A stretch of 64,000 nucleotides of DNA, taken from positions 1 through 64,000 of the forward strand of contig NZ_BMRC01000037.1 of assembly GCF_014648435.1 (NCBI RefSeq). Direction: 5' to 3'. Made by a program: the position numbers and the translations under genes. Below, piece after piece: positions 54,505 to 62,837 of this stretch. The DNA is from Nonomuraea spiralis. GTDB taxonomy: Bacteria > Actinomycetota > Actinomycetes > Streptosporangiales > Streptosporangiaceae. The notes below the pieces were generated by a model. The model saw only the letters and a program-made list of their open reading frames with translations. It did not search any database and was not told the DNA's origin. How positions within the stretch are numbered: the first letter of the stretch is position 1; each line of letters begins with the position of its first letter.

Positions 54505-55171
54505 CGTCGCCCGCCAGCCGGTAGCCCGCGCCGCGCACGGTCTGCAGCGCGTTCCTGCCGAACGGGGCGTCGACCTTGCGCCGCAGGTAGCCGACGTAGA
54601 CCTCGACCACGTTCGGGTCGGTGTCGAAGGTGTCCCACACGTGTTCCAGGATCTCCGACTTCGACACCACCTCGTCCCGGCGGCGCATCAGGAACTCCAG
54701 CAGCGCGAACTCCCTCGGCGTCAGCTCCACCGGCCGCTCGCCCCGCTGCACCTTGCGCCGGGCCGGGTCGAGGGTCAGGTCGCCGGCCGCCAGCACCGAC
54801 GGCCGCCGCCCGGCGTCGCGCCGCAGCAGGGCCCGGAGCCTGGCCACCAGCACCACGTACGAGAAGGGCTTGGTCAGGTAGTCGTCGGCGCCGAGGTCGA
54901 GGCCGTCGGCCATGTCGTACTCGCCGTCCTTGGCCGACAGCATGAGGATCGGCACCCAGTTCTCCTCCGCGCGCAACTGCTTGCACACGTTGTAGCCCGA
55001 CAACCTCGGCAACATGATGTCCAGCACGACGACGTCGTAGTCGCCCTGCCGGGCCGCGTGCAGCCCCTCCTCGCCGTCGTGGGCGAGGTCCACGGCGAAG
55101 CCCTCGGCCTGCAGCCCGCGCTGGAGCGCCGCCGCCATCCGCCGCTCGTCCTCGACGACCAGTACTCTCAT
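54497..55171 (-). CDS. OmpR/PhoB family response regulator
   Basis: A 224-residue regulator. Receiver domain: MRVLVVEDERRMAAALQRGL, acidic pocket, phospho-acceptor Asp51 (VVLDIMLPRLSGY) and Lys in LTKPFSY. The winged-helix effector domain ends in VVEVYVGYLRRKVDAPFG and TVRGAGYRL. The ATG at 55171 has GGGAGA eight bases upstream. It is the first gene of the regulator-kinase operon and faces the LolA-like gene; the region between carries five CTGAGA-type half-sites. Confidence 0.95.
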   Translation of the reverse strand: MRVLVVEDERRMAAALQRGLQAEGFAVDLAHDGEEGLHAARQGDYDVVVLDIMLPRLSGYNVCKQLRAEENWVPILMLSAKDGEYDMADGLDLGADDYLTKPFSYVVLVARLRALLRRDAGRRPSVLAAGDLTLDPARRKVQRGERPVELTPREFALLEFLMRRRDEVVSKSEILEHVWDTFDTDPNVVEVYVGYLRRKVDAPFGRNALQTVRGAGYRLAGDGG

Positions 55172-55194
55172 GTGCTGATTCTCCCGTCCCTGAC

Positions 55195-55240
55195 CTGAGA
55201 CGCCGCTGAGAAGGCTGAGAGGCGTCTCAGACAGTCTCAG
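55195..55240. promoter_or_regulatory. Phased CTGAGA half-sites, likely OmpR-type binding region
   Basis: CTGAGA occurs at 55195, 55206 and 55215 and its complement TCTCAG at 55225 and 55235, roughly one helical turn apart. CTGAGACGCC (55195-55204) and GGCGTCTCAG (55221-55230) are a perfect ten-base inverted repeat. The block lies between the response regulator gene and the LolA-like/ABC operon. Confidence 0.7.
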
Positions 55241-55298
55241 GCCCGCCACAGGATGCATGACGCAGGCTCTGGTCATCGACATACCGTTAAGGAGTGAG

Positions 55299-56447
55299 AT
55301 GCGCAGAGGCACGTTCGTGAGGTGGGGAGTGCCGATCGCGGCGGCGGCCGTGATCGGCGGCGCGATCGGAGCCGGCCCGGTCATCGCCGCGGTGAGCGGC
55401 GAGCCCGTCCTGCCCGAGCGTTCGGCCCAGCAGTTGCTGGCCGACGCCGTGGCGGCGACGAGCGACAAGGGCGGCCTGCCGCCCATGTCCGGCACGGTGC
55501 AGCAGACGGCTTCGCTCGGCCTGCCGGCACTGCCCCAGACCGGGGGTGAGTCGCCGCTCAGCCTGCTGTCCGGCTCGCACGAGATCAAGGTCTGGTACGG
55601 CGGCGCCGACAGGTTCAGGGTGGCCATGCCGAGCCAGTTGAGCGAGACCAACCTGATCGTCAACGGCGACCACGGCTGGTACTGGCAGAGTGCCGACAAC
55701 ACCGCGACGAAGCTGACGGTCAAGCCCGGCACAAGCCTGGAACACCAGCGGCCCACCCCGCCGCCGGTCCAGCTCACGCCGGCGCAGGCGGCCCAGCGGC
55801 TGCTGGCCACGGCCGGCAAGGACACCGCGGTCCGTGTGATCAACACCGCCGAGGTGGCCGGACGCCCGGTCTACCAGCTCGTCCTGGCGCCCAAGGACGA
55901 GGGCTCGCTGGTGCAGGAGGTGCGCCTGGCCCTCGACGGCGAGACGTACGTCCCGCTCCAGGTCCAGGTCTACGCCAAGGGCTCGGCCGAACCGGCGTTC
56001 CAGGTGGGCTTCACCCAGGTGACGTTCACGCCCCCGGCGCCTGAGAACTTCGACTTCACCCCGCCCGCGGGCGCCAAGGTGGAGGAGAAGGACCTCAGCG
56101 AGCTGGGTGGCGCCGAGCAGGCCGAGCAGCACGCCGAGCAGGCCGAGAAGGTCGCGGCGCGGGCCAGGGTCGTCGGCGACGGCTGGACGACCGTGGCGGT
56201 CCTGCCGTTCAAGCCGGAGGACCTCAAGGCCGGCGGCGGCTCGCCGTCCACCGACGGCGGCTCGCAGGCCGGCGTGGGCGCGCTGGCCGACACCGTGCTC
56301 AAGACGGCCACCCCGGTGAGCGGCACGTGGGGCTCGGGCCGGCTGATCAGGACCAAGCTCGTCACCGTCCTGCTGACCGACGACGGCCGTCTGCTGGTCG
56401 GCGCGGTCACCCCGGAGGAGATCACCCAGGCGGCGGGCGTCAAGTGA
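55299..56447 (+). CDS. LolA-like / DUF2092 extracytoplasmic protein
   Basis: A 382-residue protein with a signal or anchor (VRWGVPIAAAAVIGGAIGAG) and an extracellular LolA-like beta-fold: VLPERSAQQLLADAVAATSD, then SLLSGSHEIKVWYGGADRFR, VNGDHGWYWQSADNTATKLT and YVPLQVQVYAKGSAEPAFQV. Family members bind acyl chains of lipoproteins or act as sensor co-factors. The ATG at 55299 follows AAGGAG. It leads an operon with an ABC ATPase (GTGA overlap) and permease and faces a two-component system, so it may deliver a lipid-like ligand to the transporter or to the sensor. Confidence 0.82.
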   Translation: MRRGTFVRWGVPIAAAAVIGGAIGAGPVIAAVSGEPVLPERSAQQLLADAVAATSDKGGLPPMSGTVQQTASLGLPALPQTGGESPLSLLSGSHEIKVWYGGADRFRVAMPSQLSETNLIVNGDHGWYWQSADNTATKLTVKPGTSLEHQRPTPPPVQLTPAQAAQRLLATAGKDTAVRVINTAEVAGRPVYQLVLAPKDEGSLVQEVRLALDGETYVPLQVQVYAKGSAEPAFQVGFTQVTFTPPAPENFDFTPPAGAKVEEKDLSELGGAEQAEQHAEQAEKVAARARVVGDGWTTVAVLPFKPEDLKAGGGSPSTDGGSQAGVGALADTVLKTATPVSGTWGSGRLIRTKLVTVLLTDDGRLLVGAVTPEEITQAAGVK

Positions 56448-57418
56448 CCGCAGTCGCGCAGGAAGCGGGGGCGCCCTTCGGGGCGGCCCCGCCCTCCGGG
56501 GAGCACGCCATCGTCACGCGCGGCCTGACCAAGCGCTTCCGCGGCGGCCAGGTGGCCGTGGACGCGCTCGACCTGACCGTGCCGCGCGGCTCGGTCTACG
56601 GCTTCCTCGGGCCCAACGGCTCGGGCAAGACCACGACCATCCGCATGATGCTGGGCCTGATCGCGCCGACCGAGGGCGAGTACTCCCTGCTCGGGCTGCC
56701 GTTGCCGCGGGCGCTGCCGCGGGTGGGGGCGGTGGTGGAGGGGCCGGCGTTCTACCCGTACCTGTCGGGGGAGGCGAACCTGATGCGCTTCGACGCCGCC
56801 GACCCCACCTCCGTACGCGCCACCGCCCGGAAGCGGATCGCCGACGCGCTCGACCGGGTGGGCCTGTCGGCCGCGGCCGGCAAGCGCTACCGCAACTACT
56901 CGCTCGGCATGCGCCAGCGCCTGGCCATCGCCGGCGCCCTGCTCGGCCCGCGCGAACTGCTCATCCTGGACGAGCCGACCAACGGGCTCGACCCGCAGGG
57001 CACCCGCGAGGTACGCGCGCTGGTCAAGGACATCGCCGCCGGCGGCACCACCGTCTTCGTCTCCTCGCACCTGCTGGCCGAGGTCGAGCAGATGTGTACA
57101 CATGCCGCGATCATGCGTACCGGCCGGCTGGTCGCCGAGGGCACCATCGCCTCGCTGAACGGCGGCCTGGCCACGCGGGTCAGGGTCGAGACGCCCGACG
57201 TGGCCGACGCCGCCCGGGTGCTCGGCACGCTGGGCCTGGCCGACGTGCGGTCCGGCGGCGCCGACGTGACGGCCGAGCTGGGCGGCCACGCGCCGGAGCG
57301 GATCAACGCCGCGCTGGTCGGCGCGGGGGTCGCCGTACGCGGGCTGGCCGTGCTGCGGCCCAGCCTGGAGGACGTGTTCGTCGGACTGACGGGGGAGGGC
57401 TTCGATGTCGACGGCTGA
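56444..57418 (+). CDS. ABC exporter ATP-binding protein of the LolA-like operon
   Basis: A 324-residue ATPase with Walker A GPNGSGKTT, signature YSLGMRQR, Walker B LLILDEPTNGLD and H-loop SSHLLAEVE. The GTG start overlaps the LolA-like gene stop as GTGA, and the C-terminus overlaps the permease start by 14 bases. The C-terminal 80 residues form the usual DrrA-type extension. It couples to the permease at 57405. Confidence 0.92.
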   Translation: MTAVAQEAGAPFGAAPPSGEHAIVTRGLTKRFRGGQVAVDALDLTVPRGSVYGFLGPNGSGKTTTIRMMLGLIAPTEGEYSLLGLPLPRALPRVGAVVEGPAFYPYLSGEANLMRFDAADPTSVRATARKRIADALDRVGLSAAAGKRYRNYSLGMRQRLAIAGALLGPRELLILDEPTNGLDPQGTREVRALVKDIAAGGTTVFVSSHLLAEVEQMCTHAAIMRTGRLVAEGTIASLNGGLATRVRVETPDVADAARVLGTLGLADVRSGGADVTAELGGHAPERINAALVGAGVAVRGLAVLRPSLEDVFVGLTGEGFDVDG

Positions 57419-58463
57419 AACCTCGACGCCGCACACCGGAACACGCGACACCGGAACACGCGACACCGGAACACGCGTCAGCGGGGCGGGGGAGGCGCGG
57501 GGCGGGGGGCGTACGCCCGGGCTGGTGCCCGTGGCCGAGACGCTGCGCACCGCCGAACGCCGCCCGCCGGACCCGGACCGTGGCGGGCCACAGCCGGACG
57601 CGGCGGAGCACGGGACCGGGGACGCGCGTGGGGCCGGGCGGGCGAGATGGGCGTTCTGGCGGTTGCTGGGCTCGGAGCTGGGCCTGACGTTCCGCCGCCC
57701 GCGCAACCTGATCATGCTGGCCGTGCTCGCCTGCGTGCCGGCCGTCATCGGCATCGCCCTGCGCGCGTTCGGGGGCGGCGATGACGACGGGATGAGTGGG
57801 TTCGTGCAGCGGATGGCGGGCAACAGCCTCATGCTGACGTTCGTCTCGTTCTCGGTGCTCGTGCTGCTGCTGATGCCGGTCGCCGTCAGCGTCGTCGCGG
57901 GCGACTCGGTGGCCGGGGAGGCGGGCGGCGGCACGCTGCGCTACCTGCTGGCCGCCCCCGCGGGACGCACCCGCCTGCTGGCCGTCAAATACCTCAACGC
58001 GGTCGTCTACGCCTACGCCGTCACGGCCGTGGTGGCGCTGTCGGCGCTGGTCACCGGGCTGATCCTGTTCCCGGCCGGCCCGGTGACGCTGCTGTCGGGC
58101 ACGACGATCTCGATGGGCGAGGGCCTGCTGCGCATCCTCATCGCCGTCGGCTACGTCGGGGCGGGCATGGCGGCGCTGGCCGCCGTCGCGCTGGCGTTGT
58201 CGACGTTCACGGAGGTGTCCATCGGGGCCGTGGCCGCCACGCTCGTGCTGGTGATCGTCAGCCAGGTGTTGCGGGCCTTCCCCGAGCTGAGCGCGGTGAC
58301 GCCGTACCTGCTGCCGACCAGGTTCACGAACTTCGACGCGGTGCTGCGCAGCCCGATCGACCTGCCGGCACTGTGGGACGGGCTGCTGGCCTTCGGCGCC
58401 TACATCGTGTTGTTCTGCTCGATCGCGTGGGCGCGCTTCTCCGGCAAGGACATCACGTCCTGA
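57405..58463 (+). CDS. ABC-2 exporter permease of the LolA-like operon
   Basis: A 352-residue protein. The first 85 residues are a low-complexity cytoplasmic extension containing a five-residue repeat (GTRDT) from a 15-base DNA repeat; then about six helices follow (RNLIMLAVLACVPAVIGIAL and others) with the conserved SVVAGDSVAGEAGGGTLRYL and PAGRTRLLAVKYLNAVVYAY blocks of this permease class. A downstream ATG or GTG could make a shorter form. It ends 12 bases before a strong terminator. Confidence 0.88.
   Translation: MSTAETSTPHTGTRDTGTRDTGTRVSGAGEARGGGRTPGLVPVAETLRTAERRPPDPDRGGPQPDAAEHGTGDARGAGRARWAFWRLLGSELGLTFRRPRNLIMLAVLACVPAVIGIALRAFGGGDDDGMSGFVQRMAGNSLMLTFVSFSVLVLLLMPVAVSVVAGDSVAGEAGGGTLRYLLAAPAGRTRLLAVKYLNAVVYAYAVTAVVALSALVTGLILFPAGPVTLLSGTTISMGEGLLRILIAVGYVGAGMAALAAVALALSTFTEVSIGAVAATLVLVIVSQVLRAFPELSAVTPYLLPTRFTNFDAVLRSPIDLPALWDGLLAFGAYIVLFCSIAWARFSGKDITS
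57434..57478 (+). repeat. In-frame 15-base tandem repeat, three copies
   Basis: CACCGGAACACGCGA is repeated at 57434, 57449 and 57464 (last base T in the third), encoding GTRDT-type units in the permease N-terminal extension. Confidence 0.9.
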
Positions 58464-58475
58464 CGGGAGGCGCAC

Positions 58476-58504
58476 CCCCGGCCGGGCGAGTGGCCCGGCC
58501 GGGG
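58476..58504. terminator. Bidirectional terminator between permease and ycnI genes
   Basis: CCCCGGCCGGGC and its exact complement enclose the loop GAGTG, a perfect 12-pair GC stem between two convergent genes. Confidence 0.8.
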
Positions 58505-58521
58505 ATGCCGCGTCGCCGGGG

Positions 58522-59244
58522 TCAGGCCGTACGGCGGCGCAGGCCCAGGGCCCCGACCACGACGCCGATGATCCCGACGACCAGTCCGGCGCCGCCCAGC
58601 AGGCGGGCCGTGCCGTCGGAGACGGACTCGGCCGCCGCGACCGGCGCGACCGACGGGCCCGTGGCGGCGACCGGCGCGGCCGACGCGCCGGCCGCGGAGT
58701 GCTCGTCGGCGCCGGAGGCGGGGACGAGCTTCAGCGTGGGTACGGGGTGCTCGGCCTCGGTGCCGTCCGACTTGGGCGCGTCGGCCCACTTGACCACCTC
58801 ACCGCCCGAGTACGTCTGCTCCGTCGGGAACGTCAGCGAGTCCACGTCCTTGGGCAACTGGCCCATGGACACCTCGAACTCCTGGAACTCGCCCGGGTTG
58901 ATCTTGCCGCCCGACCACACGACCGTGGTGACGGCCTCCTCCAGGTCGCCGTACTCGGTCTTGACCGGCTTGGGCAGCTTGCCCTCGGTGACCTTGACCT
59001 CCCAGCCGGGCACGGGCTTCACCGACACGAACGCCAGCGGATGGTCGGCGGGGAAGCTGACCTGGACCTTGGTGGTCGAGGCGTTGTCGCGCTCGTTGGG
59101 CACCCGGAACGCGACCTTAGTGAACCCGCCCTGCTCGGCGGTGCCGGGGGTGATGCTGACGTGGGCCAGCGCGGGCAGGGCCAGGCCGGCGGTGAGAGCG
59201 GTGGCGGCGGCGAGCACGGTCGCCGCACGACGGATGAAGGACAT
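58522..59244 (-). CDS. ycnI: YcnI family (DUF1775) copper-binding membrane protein
   Basis: A 240-residue protein. A signal peptide ending ALPALA would expose His28 (HVSITPGTAEQGGF) as the new N-terminus, the expected first ligand of the YcnI copper brace. The domain continues with KVAFRVPNERDNASTTKVQV, VPGWEVKV and VVWSGGKINPGEFQEF (conserved Trp), and the C-terminus has one anchoring helix (LLGGAGLVVGIIGVVVGALG) and a basic tail. YcnI proteins take part in copper handling at the cell surface. It lies 48 bases downstream of a His-rich membrane protein gene in the same orientation. Confidence 0.92.
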   Translation of the reverse strand: MSFIRRAATVLAAATALTAGLALPALAHVSITPGTAEQGGFTKVAFRVPNERDNASTTKVQVSFPADHPLAFVSVKPVPGWEVKVTEGKLPKPVKTEYGDLEEAVTTVVWSGGKINPGEFQEFEVSMGQLPKDVDSLTFPTEQTYSGGEVVKWADAPKSDGTEAEHPVPTLKLVPASGADEHSAAGASAAPVAATGPSVAPVAAAESVSDGTARLLGGAGLVVGIIGVVVGALGLRRRTA

Positions 59245-59292
59245 GACGGATCTCCACTTCAGGATGACGGGGGTCTTACGGGTGTCAGCAGG

Positions 59293-59838
59293 TCAGGCGG
59301 GAAGTGGAGGACCACGCCTGGCCACCCGGTGCCGGAACCCCGGCGCGAGGGGGACCACCCTGGTGTGCACGACCGGCACGCCCGGCCGTACGGCGGGAAC
59401 GACCCCGAGCAGCGGCGGCATGAGCCGCAGGCCCAGCCGGCGCAGCAGTGACCACAGCGCGACCTCGCCGCGCGACAGCCACCAGCCGGTCATCAGGGTC
59501 GCCACGAGGTGGGCGAGCAACATGCCCGCGTTGACGGCCAGGCCCTGGCCGTGGCCGTGCTCGAAGACGTAGGAGGAGGCGCTGCCGCCCGCGAACAACT
59601 CGTGCAGGCCGAACTGCGCCGCCCCGAGCACGACGTTGATCGTCGCCGCCGAACGTTCCCTGCCGGACAGCGCCAGCCCCAGACCGGAGACCGCCACGAG
59701 GCCCAGCGCCGCCGCCAGCGGCTCCGGCCGCCCGCCGCCGCCCACCACGTGGGCGAGCGCAGCGAGGGTCACGCAGACGGCGGCGAAGGCGGCCGTCCGC
59801 GCGAGCCGGAGGGGAAGTCGCGCACGCATGTGTGCCAC
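59293..59838 (-). CDS. Small His-containing membrane protein upstream of ycnI
   Basis: A 181-residue protein with about five helices (TAAFAAVCVTLAALAHVVGG and onward) and potential metal ligands in AQFGLHELFAG, VFEHGHGQG and LLAHLVATLMTG, ending with a basic His-containing tail. The order helix, HGHG, helix resembles small membrane proteins of copper loci in actinobacteria. The GTG at 59838 or ATG at 59829 is possible. It is in the same operon as ycnI and probably cooperates in copper transport or sensing; that role is inferred from context. Confidence 0.7.
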   Translation of the reverse strand: MAHMRARLPLRLARTAAFAAVCVTLAALAHVVGGGGRPEPLAAALGLVAVSGLGLALSGRERSAATINVVLGAAQFGLHELFAGGSASSYVFEHGHGQGLAVNAGMLLAHLVATLMTGWWLSRGEVALWSLLRRLGLRLMPPLLGVVPAVRPGVPVVHTRVVPLAPGFRHRVARRGPPLPA

Positions 59839-59958
59839 ATGGTCTCACGGGGCACGGTCGCACGAGACCCCTAGTTCCAAGCGAGCCAATGCCTGGTCCA
59901 AAAATGGCATTTGTCGCTAGGGTCGTGCCGAGCACGTTGACATTTGAGGTGAGAAACG

Positions 59959-60435
59959 TTGCGGCACTTAGCGGGATTGCTCATCGGCGTCGTGGTCACG
60001 GCGGCCGTCCTAGGGGGTGGCGGATGGGCCGTGCAGCAGGCCCTCACCGCCGCGGCGACGACCCCGCCGCCCGACCCCCAGAAGTTGTGGATCGCCCTCG
60101 GTTCCATGGCCGCCATCGGCCTGGTCGTCGGCCTCGTGGTGGCGGGCCGGATCTCGCCGCTGGCCACGTTCGTGCCCTCGATGGTGTTGCTGGCCTGGAC
60201 GGTCGTCTACGCGCTCGACACCGGCAGGGCGCTGTCCCTGATCCCGGCCGAGGCGTCGGTGAACCAGATCGTCAGGGACGCCGGCGCGGGCGACAAGTTC
60301 CTGCTCACGACGGGTGTGCTGGCCCTGCTCGGCGTGGTCCTGTTCATCCCCGTGCTGATGCCCTCGCGCTGGTCGCGCCCGCACGACGACGATGACGACG
60401 AGTACGAGAGCACGCCGGAGGGCAGCTACTACTGA
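59959..60435 (+). CDS. Hypothetical four-helix membrane protein with acidic tail
   Basis: A 158-residue protein with four hydrophobic segments (LLIGVVVTAAVLGGGGWAVQ, LWIALGSMAAIGLVVGLVVA, TFVPSMVLLAWTVVYAL and VLALLGVVLFIPVLMP) and a cytoplasmic acidic tail (HDDDDDEYEST). No family is recognised; proteins of this kind are frequent and poorly characterised in actinobacteria. The TTG at 59959 follows GAGGTGAG. Its stop overlaps the stop of the convergent ABC ATPase gene by seven bases. Confidence 0.72.
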   Translation: MRHLAGLLIGVVVTAAVLGGGGWAVQQALTAAATTPPPDPQKLWIALGSMAAIGLVVGLVVAGRISPLATFVPSMVLLAWTVVYALDTGRALSLIPAEASVNQIVRDAGAGDKFLLTTGVLALLGVVLFIPVLMPSRWSRPHDDDDDEYESTPEGSYY

Positions 60436-61172
60436 CTGCCGGTGTAGAGCCGGGTCACGACGTCCTCGATGGTGGCCTGGTCCGGCGCGGTGGCCATGAG
60501 CTCGGTCAGCGTCCCGTCGAAGGTGAGCCGGCCGTGGTCGATCAGCATGATCCGGCGGCACAGGCGCTCGATGTCGCCGAGATCGTGCGTGGTCAGCAGC
60601 ACGGTCGTGCCGCGTTCGGCGTTCTGCCGCTGGAGGAAGCCGCGGATGCTGGCCTTGCTGACCACGTCGAGGCCGATCGTCGGCTCGTCGAGCACCAGCA
60701 CATCGGGCGCGTGCAGCAGCGCCGCCGCCAGGTCGCCGCGCATGCGCTGGCCCAGGCTGAGCTGGCGCACCGGCGTGCCCAGGAAGGCGCCCAGGTCGAG
60801 GGTCTCGGTCAGCTCGGCCAGCCGGACCCGGAAGGTTCCACGATCTACTTTGTAAAGGTGTCGGATCAGTTCGAAGCTGTCCTTGAGCGGCAGGTCCCAC
60901 CACAGGGTCGTCCGCTGCCCGAACACCACGCCGATCCGCCGGGCCAGCGTGGTGCGCCGGCGCGAGGGGTCGAGCCCGGCCACCCGTACCGAGCCGGAGG
61001 TGGGGGTGAGGATGCCGCACAACATCTTGATCGTGGTGGACTTGCCCGCGCCGTTGGGCCCGAGGTAGCCGACGAACTCGCCCGCCGGCACGCTGAACGA
61101 CAGGTCGCGCACGGCGTGCACGACGGTGCGCCTGACCTTGAACGAGCGTCCCGCCCGCAGCAGCTCGATCAT
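60429..61172 (-). CDS. ABC-2 exporter ATP-binding protein (third gene of an export operon)
   Basis: A 247-residue ATPase with Walker A GPNGAGKST, signature LSLGQRMR, Walker B LVLDEPTIGLD and H-loop TTHDLGDIE. Its family (with VFGQRTTLWWDLPLKDSFEL) pairs with two-permease ABC-2 exporters. It starts two bases after the second permease, in an operon of two permeases and one ATPase. The substrate is unknown. Confidence 0.92.
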   Translation of the reverse strand: MIELLRAGRSFKVRRTVVHAVRDLSFSVPAGEFVGYLGPNGAGKSTTIKMLCGILTPTSGSVRVAGLDPSRRRTTLARRIGVVFGQRTTLWWDLPLKDSFELIRHLYKVDRGTFRVRLAELTETLDLGAFLGTPVRQLSLGQRMRGDLAAALLHAPDVLVLDEPTIGLDVVSKASIRGFLQRQNAERGTTVLLTTHDLGDIERLCRRIMLIDHGRLTFDGTLTELMATAPDQATIEDVVTRLYTGSQ

Positions 61173-61174
61173 TC

Positions 61175-61963
61175 CTAACTCCCCGTGGATCGGTAGTGCC
61201 TGATTCCCTGCCGCCAGGCCAGCCCGGCCGCCAGGGCGAGGACCAGCGCGGCGGCGGGTCCGAGGAAGCGCATGAAGCCGGGCGTGCCGAACGGGTCGTC
61301 CCGGCCCAGGACGTACAGGCCGGGCTGCCAGTTGACGAAGGCCAGGGGCAGCGCGTACGTGACGCCGCGGACCAGGTCGCGGGCGTAGATGCTGAGGGGG
61401 TACTGGCTGAGCTGGTGGGTGCCGTAGGTGAAGGCGTTGACCACCTCCGGCGCGTCGGTCAGTGCGAACTGCACGGCGCCGGCGAGTGTCCACAGGGCCG
61501 TGAAGATGACGATGCCGGTGGCGACCATGACCGGGATCATCCAGGCCCGCCGCCAGTCGACGCCGAGCACGGCCACGGCGTAGGCGAGGACGGCGACGGC
61601 CTGCGCGATGCGGCCGAGCCTGGTGGGGACGAAGCGGTCGGTGGCGATCTGGATCCAGGCGGCCGCCGGGCGGACGAGGAAGGTGTCGAGCGTGCCGGCC
61701 TTGATGTGCTGGCTGACGCGGTCGAGGTTGCCGACGAAGGTGTCGCAGACGGAGAAGGAGACGCTGGCCGCGCCGTAGAGGAACAGGACATCCTCGCGGG
61801 TGAAGCCGGCCAGGGTGGTGGTGTTGGCGAAGACGACGAGGATGGCCGCGAGGTCCATCGCGCCGGTGATCACGCCGAACACGACCATCAGGGCGAAGGA
61901 GGCGCGGTAGGCGGCAGCGGCGCGGGTCCAGGTCCAGGCCAGCAGGAAGTACGTCCTACCCAC
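61175..61963 (-). CDS. ABC-2 type permease (second of pair)
   Basis: A 262-residue membrane protein with about six helices. Family blocks: FLLAWTWTRAAAAYRASFAL, FSVCDTFVGNLDRVSQHIKA, GTLDTFLVRPAAAWIQIATD and LSIYARDLVRGVTYALPLAF. It matches the second half of two-permease exporters. The GTG at 61963 overlaps the end of the first permease gene by eight bases, implying translational coupling. Confidence 0.9.
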   Translation of the reverse strand: MGRTYFLLAWTWTRAAAAYRASFALMVVFGVITGAMDLAAILVVFANTTTLAGFTREDVLFLYGAASVSFSVCDTFVGNLDRVSQHIKAGTLDTFLVRPAAAWIQIATDRFVPTRLGRIAQAVAVLAYAVAVLGVDWRRAWMIPVMVATGIVIFTALWTLAGAVQFALTDAPEVVNAFTYGTHQLSQYPLSIYARDLVRGVTYALPLAFVNWQPGLYVLGRDDPFGTPGFMRFLGPAAALVLALAAGLAWRQGIRHYRSTGS

Positions 61964-62741
61964 CCTGGATCACCACCTTGTGGCGGACGGCGCGGGTGGC
62001 GAGCAGGCCGAGCGCGAACAACGTCGCCGCCCAGAACGCCTGGAGGGCGAGCGTCTGCCCGACGGGGGCCTTGCCGAGGTAGAGGTCGGTGGGCGCCTGG
62101 ACCATGGCGGCCCAGGGCAGGGCCCTGACCACCTCGCCCAACTGGCCGGGGAACAGGTGGAGGGGGAGCATCATCCCGCTGAGGAAGGTCGTCAGGACCA
62201 GGGACACGACGGCCACGCCGCGGTCGTCGGCGAGCCAGCAGACCGACAGGGCGACGAGGTAGCGCCAGCCGAAGCTGATCAGCACGCCGATGAGGAAGCC
62301 GGCCAGGACCGCCGCCCACTGCGCGGGGGAGGCGGGCGTGGTGACGCCGAACAGGGCCGCGCCGAGCAGCAGCGGCGGGATGCCGCGCACCAGGAACAGG
62401 TACGCGGCCCGGCCCAGGTCCTCGGCGAGCGACCAGAGCTGGAGCGAGGCGGGGCGGACGAGGTCGAGCGCGATGTCGCCGCTGCGGATGCGTTCGGGGA
62501 TGGCCAAGCCGCCGCCGAACAACATCATCGGGCCGATGAAGGCCTGGGTGACGAAGCAGAAGGTGACGGCGTCGGTGACGTCGTAGCCGGCCAGGCCGGG
62601 GCGGGCCTGCCACAGGGCGATGAGGACGTAGGCGCGCAGGATGCCGAACACGCTGTTGGTGAACGCGCCGGCGAGCGCGGCCCAGACGTAGACGGCGTGT
62701 TTGCGGAAGCCGTACCGGACGAGCCGGGCGTAGAGGGGAAT
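61956..62741 (-). CDS. ABC-2 type permease (first of pair), apparent ATT start
   Basis: About 261 residues. From a GTG at 62651 the protein would begin FGILRAYVLIALWQARPGLA and would lack its first helix. Upstream the same frame continues without a stop through PLYARLVRYGFRKHAVYVWA and ALAGAFTNSV, which matches the expected N-terminus of this family. No ATG, GTG or TTG exists there; ATT at 62741 lies nine bases after a perfect GGAGG (62751-62755), so ATT appears to be the start codon. Later blocks include GGGLAIPERIRSGDIALDLV and GFLIGVLISFGWRYLVALSV. It leads the two-permease exporter operon. Confidence 0.85.
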   Translation of the reverse strand: MPLYARLVRYGFRKHAVYVWAALAGAFTNSVFGILRAYVLIALWQARPGLAGYDVTDAVTFCFVTQAFIGPMMLFGGGLAIPERIRSGDIALDLVRPASLQLWSLAEDLGRAAYLFLVRGIPPLLLGAALFGVTTPASPAQWAAVLAGFLIGVLISFGWRYLVALSVCWLADDRGVAVVSLVLTTFLSGMMLPLHLFPGQLGEVVRALPWAAMVQAPTDLYLGKAPVGQTLALQAFWAATLFALGLLATRAVRHKVVIQGG

Positions 62742-62837
62742 GGTGGGGCACCTCCGTTCAGTGAGGGCGCGGTGACCGGCCGTGTCCGGACCCGTGCGCG
62801 GGTCTGCCGACGGAGTCTGGAATTATCCGCTGAGGGG

